Source of the DNA: Dysgonamonadaceae bacterium
Lineage (GTDB): Bacteria; Bacteroidota; Bacteroidia; Bacteroidales; Azobacteroidaceae
DNA: 5,515 nt
Reading direction: 5' to 3'
NCBI GenBank assembly: GCA_031287395.1
Contig: JAITTA010000161.1
Span: forward strand, 1-5,515
Shown: positions 1-5,515 of the stretch, piece after piece
How positions within the stretch are numbered: position 1 is the stretch's first letter
Layout: each line of letters starts with the position of its first letter
Translations under genes and position numbers: made by a program
The notes under the pieces: generated by a model
Told to the model about the DNA's origin: nothing
Seen by the model: the letters and a program-made list of their open reading frames with translations, nothing else
The model's database searches: none

Positions 1-2110
1 CCGGTCTTTCGGTTGTAGACTCAGCCATATTTCTCAATTTGAAATATTCTCCGAAACAATCGAGATGAACAGTTTGCCAAACATCAGACTTGTATCCTGC
101 AGCAGGTTCCCGATCCGCAATGTATGCAGCTTGAGCATCAGTAAGAGTATTAGCAGGAGAATCATACACATACTCCAACGTATCATTCAATTCATTGATA
201 ATATTGTAACCACCGGGAACAGCTTCGAATCTCCAGTGTGCACTCATATTAATAGAGTCGTAAGGAGTATCGAAATAACGATCTCCACCCGCAGCGTAAC
301 GGTCGCGTTCCTTCTCTGTCAAGACAACACGTTTTTCACCGCTAGCAGTTCTAACCAAATCCAACACAAAAGTTTGAGCGGTAGTAAAGTTTACTCTGTT
401 AGGGGCAAGAGAGCCATAAAAAGCACCGAAATTCCTAGGTTCAACCTGGATGAAATAATAACGGTGTTTATCGATCTTATTGATCAGATTGGCTTTTTCA
501 GGACGCAATTCAAGATTTGAATAACCTACATGAGTTCCGCTAACAGGACCGGTACAATAGATACTGTTCATTTGACCGATCTTAAATGAATTATTGAAGT
601 TTGCCACGTCACTGTTAGCCGTTGTTGCATAAGGTCTGTCCATCCAAACAGCATAGTTGAAAGCCGGAGAGGTTGGAGCTGTAGTCTTATACTGCCCCTG
701 ACTGGTCATATAAGTCCAGGAGTTCAACGGATACAATTCCATATTACCGTTTTCATTGATCCAGACAGCAAACCTTTGAGCTTTGAGTATTTCGTCTGCA
801 GTTGCACCGCCAAGACTGGAGTTATTTCCTGCAGCCCTGAAATTCAGTTGATTACCGAATTGTCCTTCACCGGTTATCAATGCATTATTGGGAACTTGTT
901 GTCTGTTTACACTCAATAATTGATCATTACATGGGTTGGAAATAGTAAAATATTGAAGTTCCCAAGTAGCACCGTTATCGTACAATCTGGAGGTTTCCCC
1001 ATCACCAGGGGCTGCCGGATTTTCTCCGTCCGTCAAAGTATGAGTCGCAGCAGGAACTTTCACAGAAGGATCACTACCGTTTGCTCCGAAATCCAATGCC
1101 CCGGAATAGGCAACGCTAAATGTATTCACTCCACCTACCGTAAATAAGGTCGTGTTGTTTCCGCCCTGGATTTTGAATTGGACGAATTCATCGGGGAAGT
1201 CATTGACTGTGGCCCAACGACCGCCAATAGGATCTGCTTTTACCCAAACAGGAACAATACGGGTAACCTTATTGTTTCCGGTTCTTTTATAGTTAAAATA
1301 AGCATTCCAGTTATTACGTACTTCATCCATGGAATAGATAGCATATCTTTCTCTTGGAGCTCCGTTCGGATTAGGAGTTGTATCGTAAGCAACTACATAA
1401 AGAGAACGGTCGTTAGTACCGCCGGCATTTCTTCCAGTAAAGATATTCGCTGCCAGGTAACCTCCTTCACGCGGAGTTGCATACTTCGCTGTCCAAGGTA
1501 CCATACCAACGCTATCTCTTACGGTAGCAGGAGTACCGGTAGCATTCAAACCATCGTATTCATCACCGTTATCATCGACAAAACGAAGGAATATGAAATT
1601 TTTATACTCCGTACCGTTACTTCCTGTAAATCGAACGACATCGCCTTTAGCACTTGGAGACGCGGATTTAATAGTATAAGTATTGGTCAGATCACCGGTA
1701 TTTGCAGTCAACGTGAAATAAGTATCCACATCTCCTACGGTACCGAGGCGATTACTGTTAGTCAGTTCCCATTTGTCAAACTGAACATTTCTGACATACT
1801 TCATTGCCACAACAGCCTTTCCGGTGTAAGTACCGGCAACACTTTGTGCTTTGTCGGCACTCAGAGGATAGTCTTTCGGCAATTCTCCACGGGAAGAAAC
1901 GCCAATGGCATCAATAAATGCACCATAGGTGTTTATTCGAGTGGTTCCCTCGTCGGTGTAAGTACCAGTCAGAGCTCTTTCCTGGTCGGCAGTCCAAACA
2001 TTCAAATAGTGGAGTGTTTGTCCATCATATGGAGAAACACCCTGAGCATTTGATTGAAAAGCAGCTAACGCCAAAAAAGCAGCAAGCAAAGTAAATAGTT
2101 TTCTTTTCAT
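1..2110 (-). CDS. Large secreted protein of unknown function (3' end beyond window)
   Basis: An uninterrupted minus-strand frame starts at the ATG at 2110-2108 and runs 703 codons to the left edge with no stop, so the protein is longer than 703 residues. It opens with a classical signal peptide: MKRK, then a hydrophobic stretch (about residues 5-18), then a polar end SNAQ at 20-23, with likely cleavage near residues 22-23. There is no lipobox cysteine, so it should be exported but not a lipoprotein. The mature part is rich in N, T, G, D and aromatic residues, as expected of a surface or periplasmic beta-rich protein. Only three cysteines are visible (C394, C519, C685). A segment near residues 624-640 (HWRFEAVPGGYNIIN) vaguely recalls ricin-type beta-trefoil repeats, but I would not call the domain. 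No catalytic motif is recognisable. Any C-terminal sorting or anchoring domain lies outside the window. It is separated from upstream genes by 388 nt and appears to have its own promoter. Confidence 0.9.
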   Translation of the reverse strand, partial: MKRKLFTLLAAFLALAAFQSNAQGVSPYDGQTLHYLNVWTADQERALTGTYTDEGTTRINTYGAFIDAIGVSSRGELPKDYPLSADKAQSVAGTYTGKAVVAMKYVRNVQFDKWELTNSNRLGTVGDVDTYFTLTANTGDLTNTYTIKSASPSAKGDVVRFTGSNGTEYKNFIFLRFVDDNGDEYDGLNATGTPATVRDSVGMVPWTAKYATPREGGYLAANIFTGRNAGGTNDRSLYVVAYDTTPNPNGAPRERYAIYSMDEVRNNWNAYFNYKRTGNNKVTRIVPVWVKADPIGGRWATVNDFPDEFVQFKIQGGNNTTLFTVGGVNTFSVAYSGALDFGANGSDPSVKVPAATHTLTDGENPAAPGDGETSRLYDNGATWELQYFTISNPCNDQLLSVNRQQVPNNALITGEGQFGNQLNFRAAGNNSSLGGATADEILKAQRFAVWINENGNMELYPLNSWTYMTSQGQYKTTAPTSPAFNYAVWMDRPYATTANSDVANFNNSFKIGQMNSIYCTGPVSGTHVGYSNLELRPEKANLINKIDKHRYYFIQVEPRNFGAFYGSLAPNRVNFTTAQTFVLDLVRTASGEKRVVLTEKERDRYAAGGDRYFDTPYDSINMSAHWRFEAVPGGYNIINELNDTLEYVYDSPANTLTDAQAAYIADREPAAGYKSDVWQTVHLDCFGEYFKLRNMAESTTERP

Positions 2111-2193
2111 AAATACTAATTTAAATTAATAAAAAATATAGTTTAATTCTCAAAAAATCATGCATCAAAACGGAAAATTCCGAAATAACGGCG

Positions 2194-2225
2194 CAAATAA
2201 ACAAAAATTACAGCAGAAAACCAAA
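2194..2225 (-). promoter_or_regulatory. Candidate Bacteroidota-type promoter P2 for the secreted-protein gene
   Basis: On the minus strand a perfect -33 TTTG (2225-2222) is followed after 20 nt by TTTATTTG (2201-2194), one mismatch from TAnnTTTG. The predicted start near 2187 leaves a leader of roughly 75 nt. The region is very AT-rich, so chance matches are likelier. It is an alternative or second promoter to the one at 2311-2341. Confidence 0.35.
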
Positions 2226-2310
2226 TATTTCTCCAAAAAAATTTAAAGAAACACTTGAAATTTTCATTTAAATCCCTTGTTATTCGCACAATAACATTCT
2301 TTTTCCTATA

Positions 2311-2341
2311 CAAAGGTAAAATCTTTTTTCTGTCAAACAAT
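2311..2341 (-). promoter_or_regulatory. Candidate Bacteroidota-type promoter P1 for the secreted-protein gene
   Basis: On the minus strand TACCTTTG (2318-2311) matches the -7 consensus TAnnTTTG exactly. ATTG (2341-2338) lies 19 nt upstream and matches three of four bases of the -33 TTTG. Transcription would begin near 2305 and give a leader of about 195 nt before the ATG at 2110. The match is by eye; no start site is known. Confidence 0.5.
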
Positions 2342-2379
2342 TTTTTACATTATTTTATTTCCTCCCCTACAACCAAACA

Positions 2380-2421
2380 CTGGGTTTATTGTACAAAACC
2401 AGCAGTTTTCAGGAGAAAACT
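2380..2421. other. Two adjacent small inverted repeats
   Basis: AGTTTTC (2404-2410) and GAAAACT (2415-2421) form a perfect 7-bp stem with a 4-nt loop. Immediately to the left, CTGG (2380-2383) pairs with CCAG (2399-2402), continuing after one mismatch with TTT/AAA around a 7-nt loop. Neither is followed by a T-run in either direction, so they are not canonical terminators. They lie upstream of candidate promoter P1 and could be regulator-binding sites or remnants of a structured repeat. The role is unknown. Confidence 0.4.
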
Positions 2422-2442
2422 ACATATCGGTGAAAGAAGAAC

Positions 2443-2470
2443 GGCAAAAGGCAAAGGTTAAAAAGCAAAG
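2443..2470. repeat. Degenerate heptamer array (GGCAAAA-like, four units)
   Basis: Read on the plus strand, four consecutive 7-nt units are visible: GGCAAAA, GGCAAAG, GTTAAAA and AGCAAAG. The tract directly adjoins the hairpin at 2472-2487, which contains a 14-base core shared with the second repeat region at 3785-3798. It provides the T-rich tail of the putative terminator on the minus strand. Confidence 0.5.
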
Positions 2471-2487
2471 AGGCTTGTACGTAAGCC
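2461..2487 (-). terminator. Putative intrinsic terminator after the nuclease remnant
   Basis: On the minus strand, 11 nt after the stop codon of the remnant, GGCTT (2487-2483) and AAGCC (2476-2472) form a 5-bp stem around a 6-nt loop, followed by TCTTTGCTTTT. The stem is short and the T-run is interrupted, so termination may be weak. It would mark the end of the rprX-rprY-TPR transcription unit. Confidence 0.4.
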
Positions 2488-2498
2488 AGCTTCTGCTG

Positions 2499-2822
2499 TT
2501 ACCGTTCATCGTTTATTATTGCAATGATTTGTTCTTTTGAAAAACCGGTCAGGTCGGCAATTTCTTCAAGTGGCATATGCTTCTCAAGGCATTTTTTTAT
2601 AATTTCAATACTTTTTTGGTTAGAGCCTTCAATAAGACCTTTCTCGATACCTTTCTCAAATCCTTCTTCTCTGGCGTACTCCACAGCATCGCGGACATCC
2701 CGGTATTCCAATATACTTTTCTTATATTCTTCCATATCCTCTGTTGTTAACTGTTCTATCTCTGCTGCTCTAAATAATTTCTCAAAAATCTTTCCCTGTA
2801 CCTCCGGAGGACGATTCTCCAA
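2499..2822 (-). pseudogene. C-terminal remnant of an Rpn-family (PD-(D/E)XK) nuclease/transposase
   Basis: The 107 codons match the C-terminal part of the Rpn family of recombination-promoting nucleases/putative transposases that are common in Bacteroidales. Recognisable parts are the PPEVQGKIFEKLFRAAEI segment (residues 5-22), a helical stretch EEYKKSILEYRDVRDAVEYA, the charged EEGFEKGIEKG heptad-like tail and a final helix-turn-helix-like end (MPLEEIADLTGFSKEQI). Family members are usually about 300 residues, so the N-terminal nuclease domain with its catalytic D/E-x-K residues is absent. The frame begins only at a TTG (2822-2820) directly preceded by an in-frame TGA, with no N-terminal Rpn sequence in the 95 nt before it. 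It is best read as a 5'-truncated relic. Expression as a small coiled-coil/HTH protein is possible but unsupported. The family identification is from recall of its C-terminal signature. Confidence 0.8.
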
Positions 2823-2879
2823 TCAAACGAAAGTCCCAGATTCCGCGAGGAGCTTGCCTTTGTATCGGCAACGATGCAT
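2823..2879 (-). other. 18-codon open frame abutting the nuclease remnant
   Basis: Minus-strand ATG (2879-2877) opens 18 codons (MHRCRYKGKLLAESGTFV) and ends in a TGA at 2825-2823, in the same frame as and directly before the TTG of the Rpn remnant. The peptide does not resemble the Rpn N-terminal domain. It fills most of the 95-nt spacer after the TPR gene. I regard it as junction sequence left by the event that truncated the nuclease, not as a gene. Confidence 0.25.
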
Positions 2880-2917
2880 AAACCGAACTTCAGGTGAACT
2901 GATATGCAAACTTCTCT

Positions 2918-3727
2918 TCATTTTTTCATGTCAAGGTTTATTCTGTATCCTGATTCTAAAGCCTTAATCCGATCCTCTTCCGCGCCCTTTTTCTCGAACT
3001 GCATTTCTTTGATCCGACTCCTTATTATATAAAGGTATGGATTCGGATTTTCTCCCTGCAAACGGATAGCCCGATTAATATCCGTCATTGCCCGGCCCGG
3101 CCGGTTCATCAGGAGATATAATTCGGCCCGGCCGGCATAAAGGTCCGCTTGTTCCGGGAATTTCTCCATCAGGTAGAAATAAATCCGTTCTGCCTCATCA
3201 TACTCTCCCCTCAATTTACAAAGGGAAACAATGCCAACCCTGCCGTAATACGTTTTGGGATTTATTTCCAATATCCGCTCAAAATCGGCCTGAGCCGATC
3301 CGTAATTTTTTATCTGAAGGTATAATAACCCCCTCCGGTATAGGGCATCCTCCTGATTATTCATTTGTAATATAGCAGAATAATCGGTAATCGCATTTTC
3401 GGGCCGGTTCATTTCGGTAAACAACTCTGCCCGCGCAGAGAGTAACGTAATACTTTCCGGGGCATTCCCCATAGCGGCAGTGTATGAAATTAAAGCCTCA
3501 TCATATTTACCCTGGCGGCGCTGTATTGTACCCAGGTTAGTAAGCAACATCGTATTCAAAGGGTTGGACGGTTCCTGCCGCATAGCAGAAACCAGGGCGG
3601 CTTCTGCAGCAGGCAAATCGCCATCACTTAAGTATTTAAACGACAAATCGACCCATTCATCGAATGTCTGGCAGGAAAGATTCAGGGGGGTTAGCAATGC
3701 AAACAAAAATATTGCAAGGATTTTCAT
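2918..3727 (-). CDS. Exported tetratricopeptide-repeat protein
   Basis: This 269-residue protein has a complete frame from ATG (3727-3725) to TGA (2920-2918). Residues 1-18 form a hydrophobic signal sequence. The cysteine at 19 (LNLSC) could be a lipidation site, but the -3 residue is N, a poor lipobox, so simple signal-peptidase cleavage near residue 20 is equally possible. The rest is a run of about seven 34-residue TPR units. The clearest are at about 61-93 (LGTIQRRQGKYDEALISY), 128-160 (YRRGLLYLQIKNYGSAQADF), 161-193 (CKLRGEYDEAERIYFYL) and 195-228 (LYAGRAELYLLMNRPGRAM). TPR arrays are protein-interaction scaffolds; there is no enzyme domain. It would act in the periplasm or at a membrane. 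It lies 101 nt downstream of rprY on the same strand, and the spacer contains no TTTG of a typical Bacteroidota promoter, so co-transcription with rprX-rprY is plausible. The partner is unknown. Confidence 0.9.
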   Translation of the reverse strand: MKILAIFLFALLTPLNLSCQTFDEWVDLSFKYLSDGDLPAAEAALVSAMRQEPSNPLNTMLLTNLGTIQRRQGKYDEALISYTAAMGNAPESITLLSARAELFTEMNRPENAITDYSAILQMNNQEDALYRRGLLYLQIKNYGSAQADFERILEINPKTYYGRVGIVSLCKLRGEYDEAERIYFYLMEKFPEQADLYAGRAELYLLMNRPGRAMTDINRAIRLQGENPNPYLYIIRSRIKEMQFEKKGAEEDRIKALESGYRINLDMKK

Positions 3728-3746
3728 TTTATTATGTTTAATAGAG

Positions 3747-3828
3747 GTTACGCGTTTTTACGTTATACGTTTTACGTTTTTTTATCGTGCGTAAGCCAAC
3801 GTATAACGTATAACGTAAAGCGTATAAC
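3747..3828. repeat. Inverted pair of TTWTACG heptamer arrays with 19-nt loop
   Basis: The spacer between rprY and the TPR gene consists mostly of two arrays of a 7-nt unit. The left arm (3747-3778) reads as TTATACG/TTTTACG-like units on the plus strand, and the right arm (3798-3828) has the same units on the minus strand. The inner 22 nt of the arms (3757-3778 and 3798-3819) are reverse complements with one mismatch; the outer parts pair imperfectly. The 19-nt loop (3779-3797) carries most of the shared core TCGTGCGTAAGCCA (3785-3798). The right arm ends directly at the rprY stop codon (3831-3829). In RNA it would form a long stem that could stabilise the rprXY message or attenuate transcription into the TPR gene. 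No T-run follows the stem on the minus strand, so it is not a classical terminator. Confidence 0.75.
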
Positions 3829-4530
3829 TTATTCAACGATTCCCGGGGCAATCAACTTATACCCTTTCCCGTGAATATTGATAATTTCAATTTCCGGATC
3901 GTCTTTCAGGAGTTTCCTTAATTTCGTAATATACACATCCATACTGCGTGCGTTGAAGTAATTATCATTTCCCCAAATCGTTTTCAAAGCATAGTTACGT
4001 TCAAGGATTTCATTGGCATGCGAACACAACAATCCGAGCAATTCACTTTCTTTTGTAGTCAATTTGGAACTTTGATCTCCCAGTGACAAGGTTTGTTTTT
4101 GCGTATCAAACCCGAATTTGCCAATTTTATAATAGGCGACATCTTTTGTTTTCTTGCCGTTCACTCTTCGGAGTATCGCTTCGATCCGGAGCAACAATTC
4201 TTCCATACTGAACGGCTTGGTCAGGTAATCGTCGGCGCCGATCTTAAAACCTTCCAGGATGTCTTCTTTCATCGTTTTAGCAGTCAGGAAAACAACAGGA
4301 ATCTCTGCATTGATTGCCCGGATTTCCTGTGCAAGTGTAAATCCATCTTTCTTAGGCATCATGACATCCAAAATACACACATCGTATTGTTCTTTCGGGA
4401 AAGCCCTCGAACCGGCTTCTCCATCGGGGAACAAATCCACGTCATAACCCTTTGCCTGCAGATATTCCCTAAGCAACATTCCTAAATTTTCATCATCTTC
4501 ACACATGAAGATCCTTACTTTTTCTTCCAT
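3829..4530 (-). CDS. rprY: RprY-like OmpR-family response regulator
   Basis: This complete 233-residue protein runs from ATG (4530-4528) to TAA (3831-3829), a typical OmpR/PhoB-family length. Residues 5-122 form the receiver domain: acidic residues E11-D12-D13, phosphoacceptor D55 in CILDVMMPKKDG, T83 in FLTAK and K105 in TKPFS. Residues about 135-228 are the winged-helix DNA-binding domain, with LTTKESELLGLLC, the recognition-helix region ARSMDVYITKLRKLLKDD and the wing INIHGKGYKLI. The sequence closely resembles RprY of Bacteroides/Porphyromonas from memory. RprX/RprY was first described in Bacteroides fragilis, and the P. gingivalis RprY has been linked to stress and sodium-transport genes. 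The gene lies 39 nt behind the kinase gene, so they form an operon. Its start has an A/T-rich leader without Shine-Dalgarno, normal for the group. Confidence 0.93.
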   Translation of the reverse strand: MEEKVRIFMCEDDENLGMLLREYLQAKGYDVDLFPDGEAGSRAFPKEQYDVCILDVMMPKKDGFTLAQEIRAINAEIPVVFLTAKTMKEDILEGFKIGADDYLTKPFSMEELLLRIEAILRRVNGKKTKDVAYYKIGKFGFDTQKQTLSLGDQSSKLTTKESELLGLLCSHANEILERNYALKTIWGNDNYFNARSMDVYITKLRKLLKDDPEIEIINIHGKGYKLIAPGIVE

Positions 4531-4569
4531 AAGATCATTTTTTGTTATTACTATTCATCTTATTTATAT

Positions 4570-5515
4570 TCATACATCACTCACTCTCAACGAATTATTT
4601 TTAAGGTATGGCAACGAAATGGTAAAGATCGTCCCCACTCCATGTTCACTCTCGACTTTGATGGAACCACTATGATCGTCAATGATTTTCTTCACATAAG
4701 CCAACCCAAGTCCAAAACCTTTCACATCATGAAGATTCCCGGTATGTACCCGGTAGAACCGTTCGAAAATCTTTTTCAGATTTTCTTTCTTTATACCAAC
4801 ACCATTATCTCGGATGCTAATCAAGATTTTATCCCCTTCATTGTAGGTTTTTGCAAAAAGTTCGAGAGGAACATCTTCCTTCCTGTATTTTACCGCATTT
4901 TCCATTAAATTGAACAATACATTCGTAAAATGCATTTCATCTACATAAATGGTCGAATCCAGGGCCTCGAGATCAACATCCAAGCCTCCGCCTATTTTTT
5001 CCACTCTCAGAACAAACGTATGGGCTATATTTGCCAATAAATCATTTGCATCCAATTCTTTCATTTTCAATGTCGTTTTATTCCTCTCAAAAAGCGACAT
5101 CTGCAACACCTTTTCTATCAGAAAACTCAACCGCTTCGTTTCATCATTAATCACTCCGGAAATATGAGAGAATAACTGAGGCGATTTATTAACACCTCCA
5201 TCTTTCAACATCTGTGAGGCCAATGAAATAGTCGCCACAGGAGTCTTCAGTTCATGAGTCATATTATTGATAAAATCGGTCTTCATTTCAGACAAACGCT
5301 TCTGTCTTAACACAATAACAATAGTCAGAATAAACACGATCAACAATACGATCGTAAATGCCACAGAAGGAACAATAAAACTGACCGACCGCAACAAATA
5401 ATCCCGCCGGTCGGGAAAAGAAACCAAAAGCGTATAAAGCCTTTGTGGAGGATCTTTAGGAAATAAAACCTGGGGGTAAGCATGTTTTATATCATCTTCC
5501 TTAAAATATTTTTTT
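4570..5515 (-). CDS. rprX: RprX-like sensor histidine kinase (5' end beyond window)
   Basis: The frame is open from the right edge to TGA (4572-4570), giving the last 314 residues. A TTG at 5427 is not a real start: upstream codons continue in frame with kinase-like sequence (FPKDPPQRLYTLLVSFPD), the end of an extracytoplasmic sensor segment. A membrane helix follows (about 5388-5308). The HisKA domain has the H-box MTHELKTP with phosphoacceptor histidine at 5256-5254. The HATPase domain shows the N-box NLMENAVKY (asparagine at 4899-4897), the G1 box DNGVGI (aspartate at 4809-4807), the F-box IFERFY and the G2 box GFGLGL (from about 4719), ending GVGTIFTISLP. All catalytic residues needed for ATP binding and autophosphorylation in this part are present. 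The family usually has about 500 residues with a second N-terminal membrane segment, which is missing here only because of the window edge. The protein should phosphorylate the RprY-like regulator encoded 39 nt downstream. The signal it senses cannot be told from this sequence. Confidence 0.9.
   Translation of the reverse strand, partial: KKYFKEDDIKHAYPQVLFPKDPPQRLYTLLVSFPDRRDYLLRSVSFIVPSVAFTIVLLIVFILTIVIVLRQKRLSEMKTDFINNMTHELKTPVATISLASQMLKDGGVNKSPQLFSHISGVINDETKRLSFLIEKVLQMSLFERNKTTLKMKELDANDLLANIAHTFVLRVEKIGGGLDVDLEALDSTIYVDEMHFTNVLFNLMENAVKYRKEDVPLELFAKTYNEGDKILISIRDNGVGIKKENLKKIFERFYRVHTGNLHDVKGFGLGLAYVKKIIDDHSGSIKVESEHGVGTIFTISLPYLKNNSLRVSDV

Larger units (their letters stand above)
2111..2498. 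other. AT-rich intergenic region without a gene
   Basis: These 388 nt separate the nuclease remnant from the start of the secreted-protein gene. They hold, from right to left, a hairpin with T-rich tail behind the remnant (2461-2487), a period-7 purine-rich tract (2443-2470), two adjacent hairpins (2380-2421) and two candidate promoters (2311-2341, 2194-2225). The last 40-50 nt before the ATG at 2110 are almost purely A/T with no Shine-Dalgarno, typical of Bacteroidota leaders. Short open frames on both strands here (68 and 60 codons) are low-complexity, lysine/phenylalanine-rich and resemble nothing I recognise, so I do not call them genes. Confidence 0.7.

Noticed and set aside
65..520. Plus-strand 151-codon open frame
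   Set aside because: It is antisense to the same secreted-protein frame, with an atypical composition and no recognisable motif.
1178..2053. Plus-strand 291-codon open frame, the longest on that strand
   Set aside because: It lies wholly antisense to the secreted-protein gene, whose frame has a signal peptide and remains open for 703 codons. The plus-strand translation is rich in S, I and R, with no domain, and looks like a shadow.
2311..2337. A promoter using the perfect TTTG at 2337-2334 with the -7 at 2318-2311
   Set aside because: The spacer would be only 15 nt, shorter than the usual 19-21 nt. The ATTG at 2341-2338 gives the expected spacing.
2255..2461. A 68-codon plus-strand gene in the intergenic region
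   Set aside because: The translation is low-complexity, derived from AT-rich DNA and the heptamer tract, and the same bases carry promoter-like and hairpin elements.
2524..2967. Plus-strand 147-codon open frame
   Set aside because: It overlaps the Rpn remnant and the end of the TPR gene on the other strand, both of which have recognisable family sequence.
3747..3828. CRISPR array or rho-independent terminator
   Set aside because: The repeat unit is only 7 nt with no spacers, so it is not CRISPR. The stem is not followed by a T-run on either strand, so it is not a standard intrinsic terminator.
4093..4485. Plus-strand 130-codon open frame opposite rprY
   Set aside because: The opposite strand encodes a clear response regulator with all receiver residues, so this is a shadow frame.
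4570..5427. A complete 285-residue kinase starting at TTG 5427
   Set aside because: The frame continues open upstream to the window edge and encodes kinase-like sequence before this codon. The gene is simply cut by the window.

Overview
The window looks like chromosomal DNA of a Bacteroidales bacterium (Bacteroides/Parabacteroides type). The best evidence is a histidine kinase/response regulator pair that closely resembles RprX/RprY of that order. Supporting signs are a remnant of the Rpn-family (PD-(D/E)XK) nuclease/transposase that is abundant in these genomes, promoter-like TTTG / TAnnTTTG elements of the Bacteroidota sigma factor, and AT-rich start-codon leaders without Shine-Dalgarno sequences. 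The genus call is inference.

All recognisable genes lie on the minus strand, so transcription runs from high to low coordinates. In that order they are: (1) the 3' part of rprX, a membrane histidine kinase whose N-terminus lies beyond the right edge; (2) rprY, its OmpR-type response regulator, 39 nt downstream; (3) a 101-nt spacer filled by two arrays of a TTWTACG-like heptamer in inverted orientation; (4) an exported tetratricopeptide-repeat (TPR) protein of 269 residues; (5) a 95-nt spacer and a 5'-truncated Rpn-family remnant followed by a hairpin and T-rich run; (6) an AT-rich 388-nt intergenic region with candidate promoters and hairpins; (7) the first 703 codons of a large secreted protein whose reading frame stays open to the left edge. 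The last gene covers positions 1-2110, and the plus-strand open frames over it are shadows.

Functionally, rprX-rprY form a signal-transduction operon. The TPR gene follows in the same direction with no promoter-like TTTG in its spacer, so it may be co-transcribed. The large secreted protein appears to be a separate unit with its own promoter.

The least explained material is non-coding. Two period-7 repeat tracts (around 2443-2470 and 3747-3828) each lie next to or around a near-identical 14-base core, TYGTRCGTAAGCCA. They bracket the TPR gene plus the nuclease relic. I did not find a convincing new multi-gene system in this window; the repeat family and the unclassified secreted protein are the leads.
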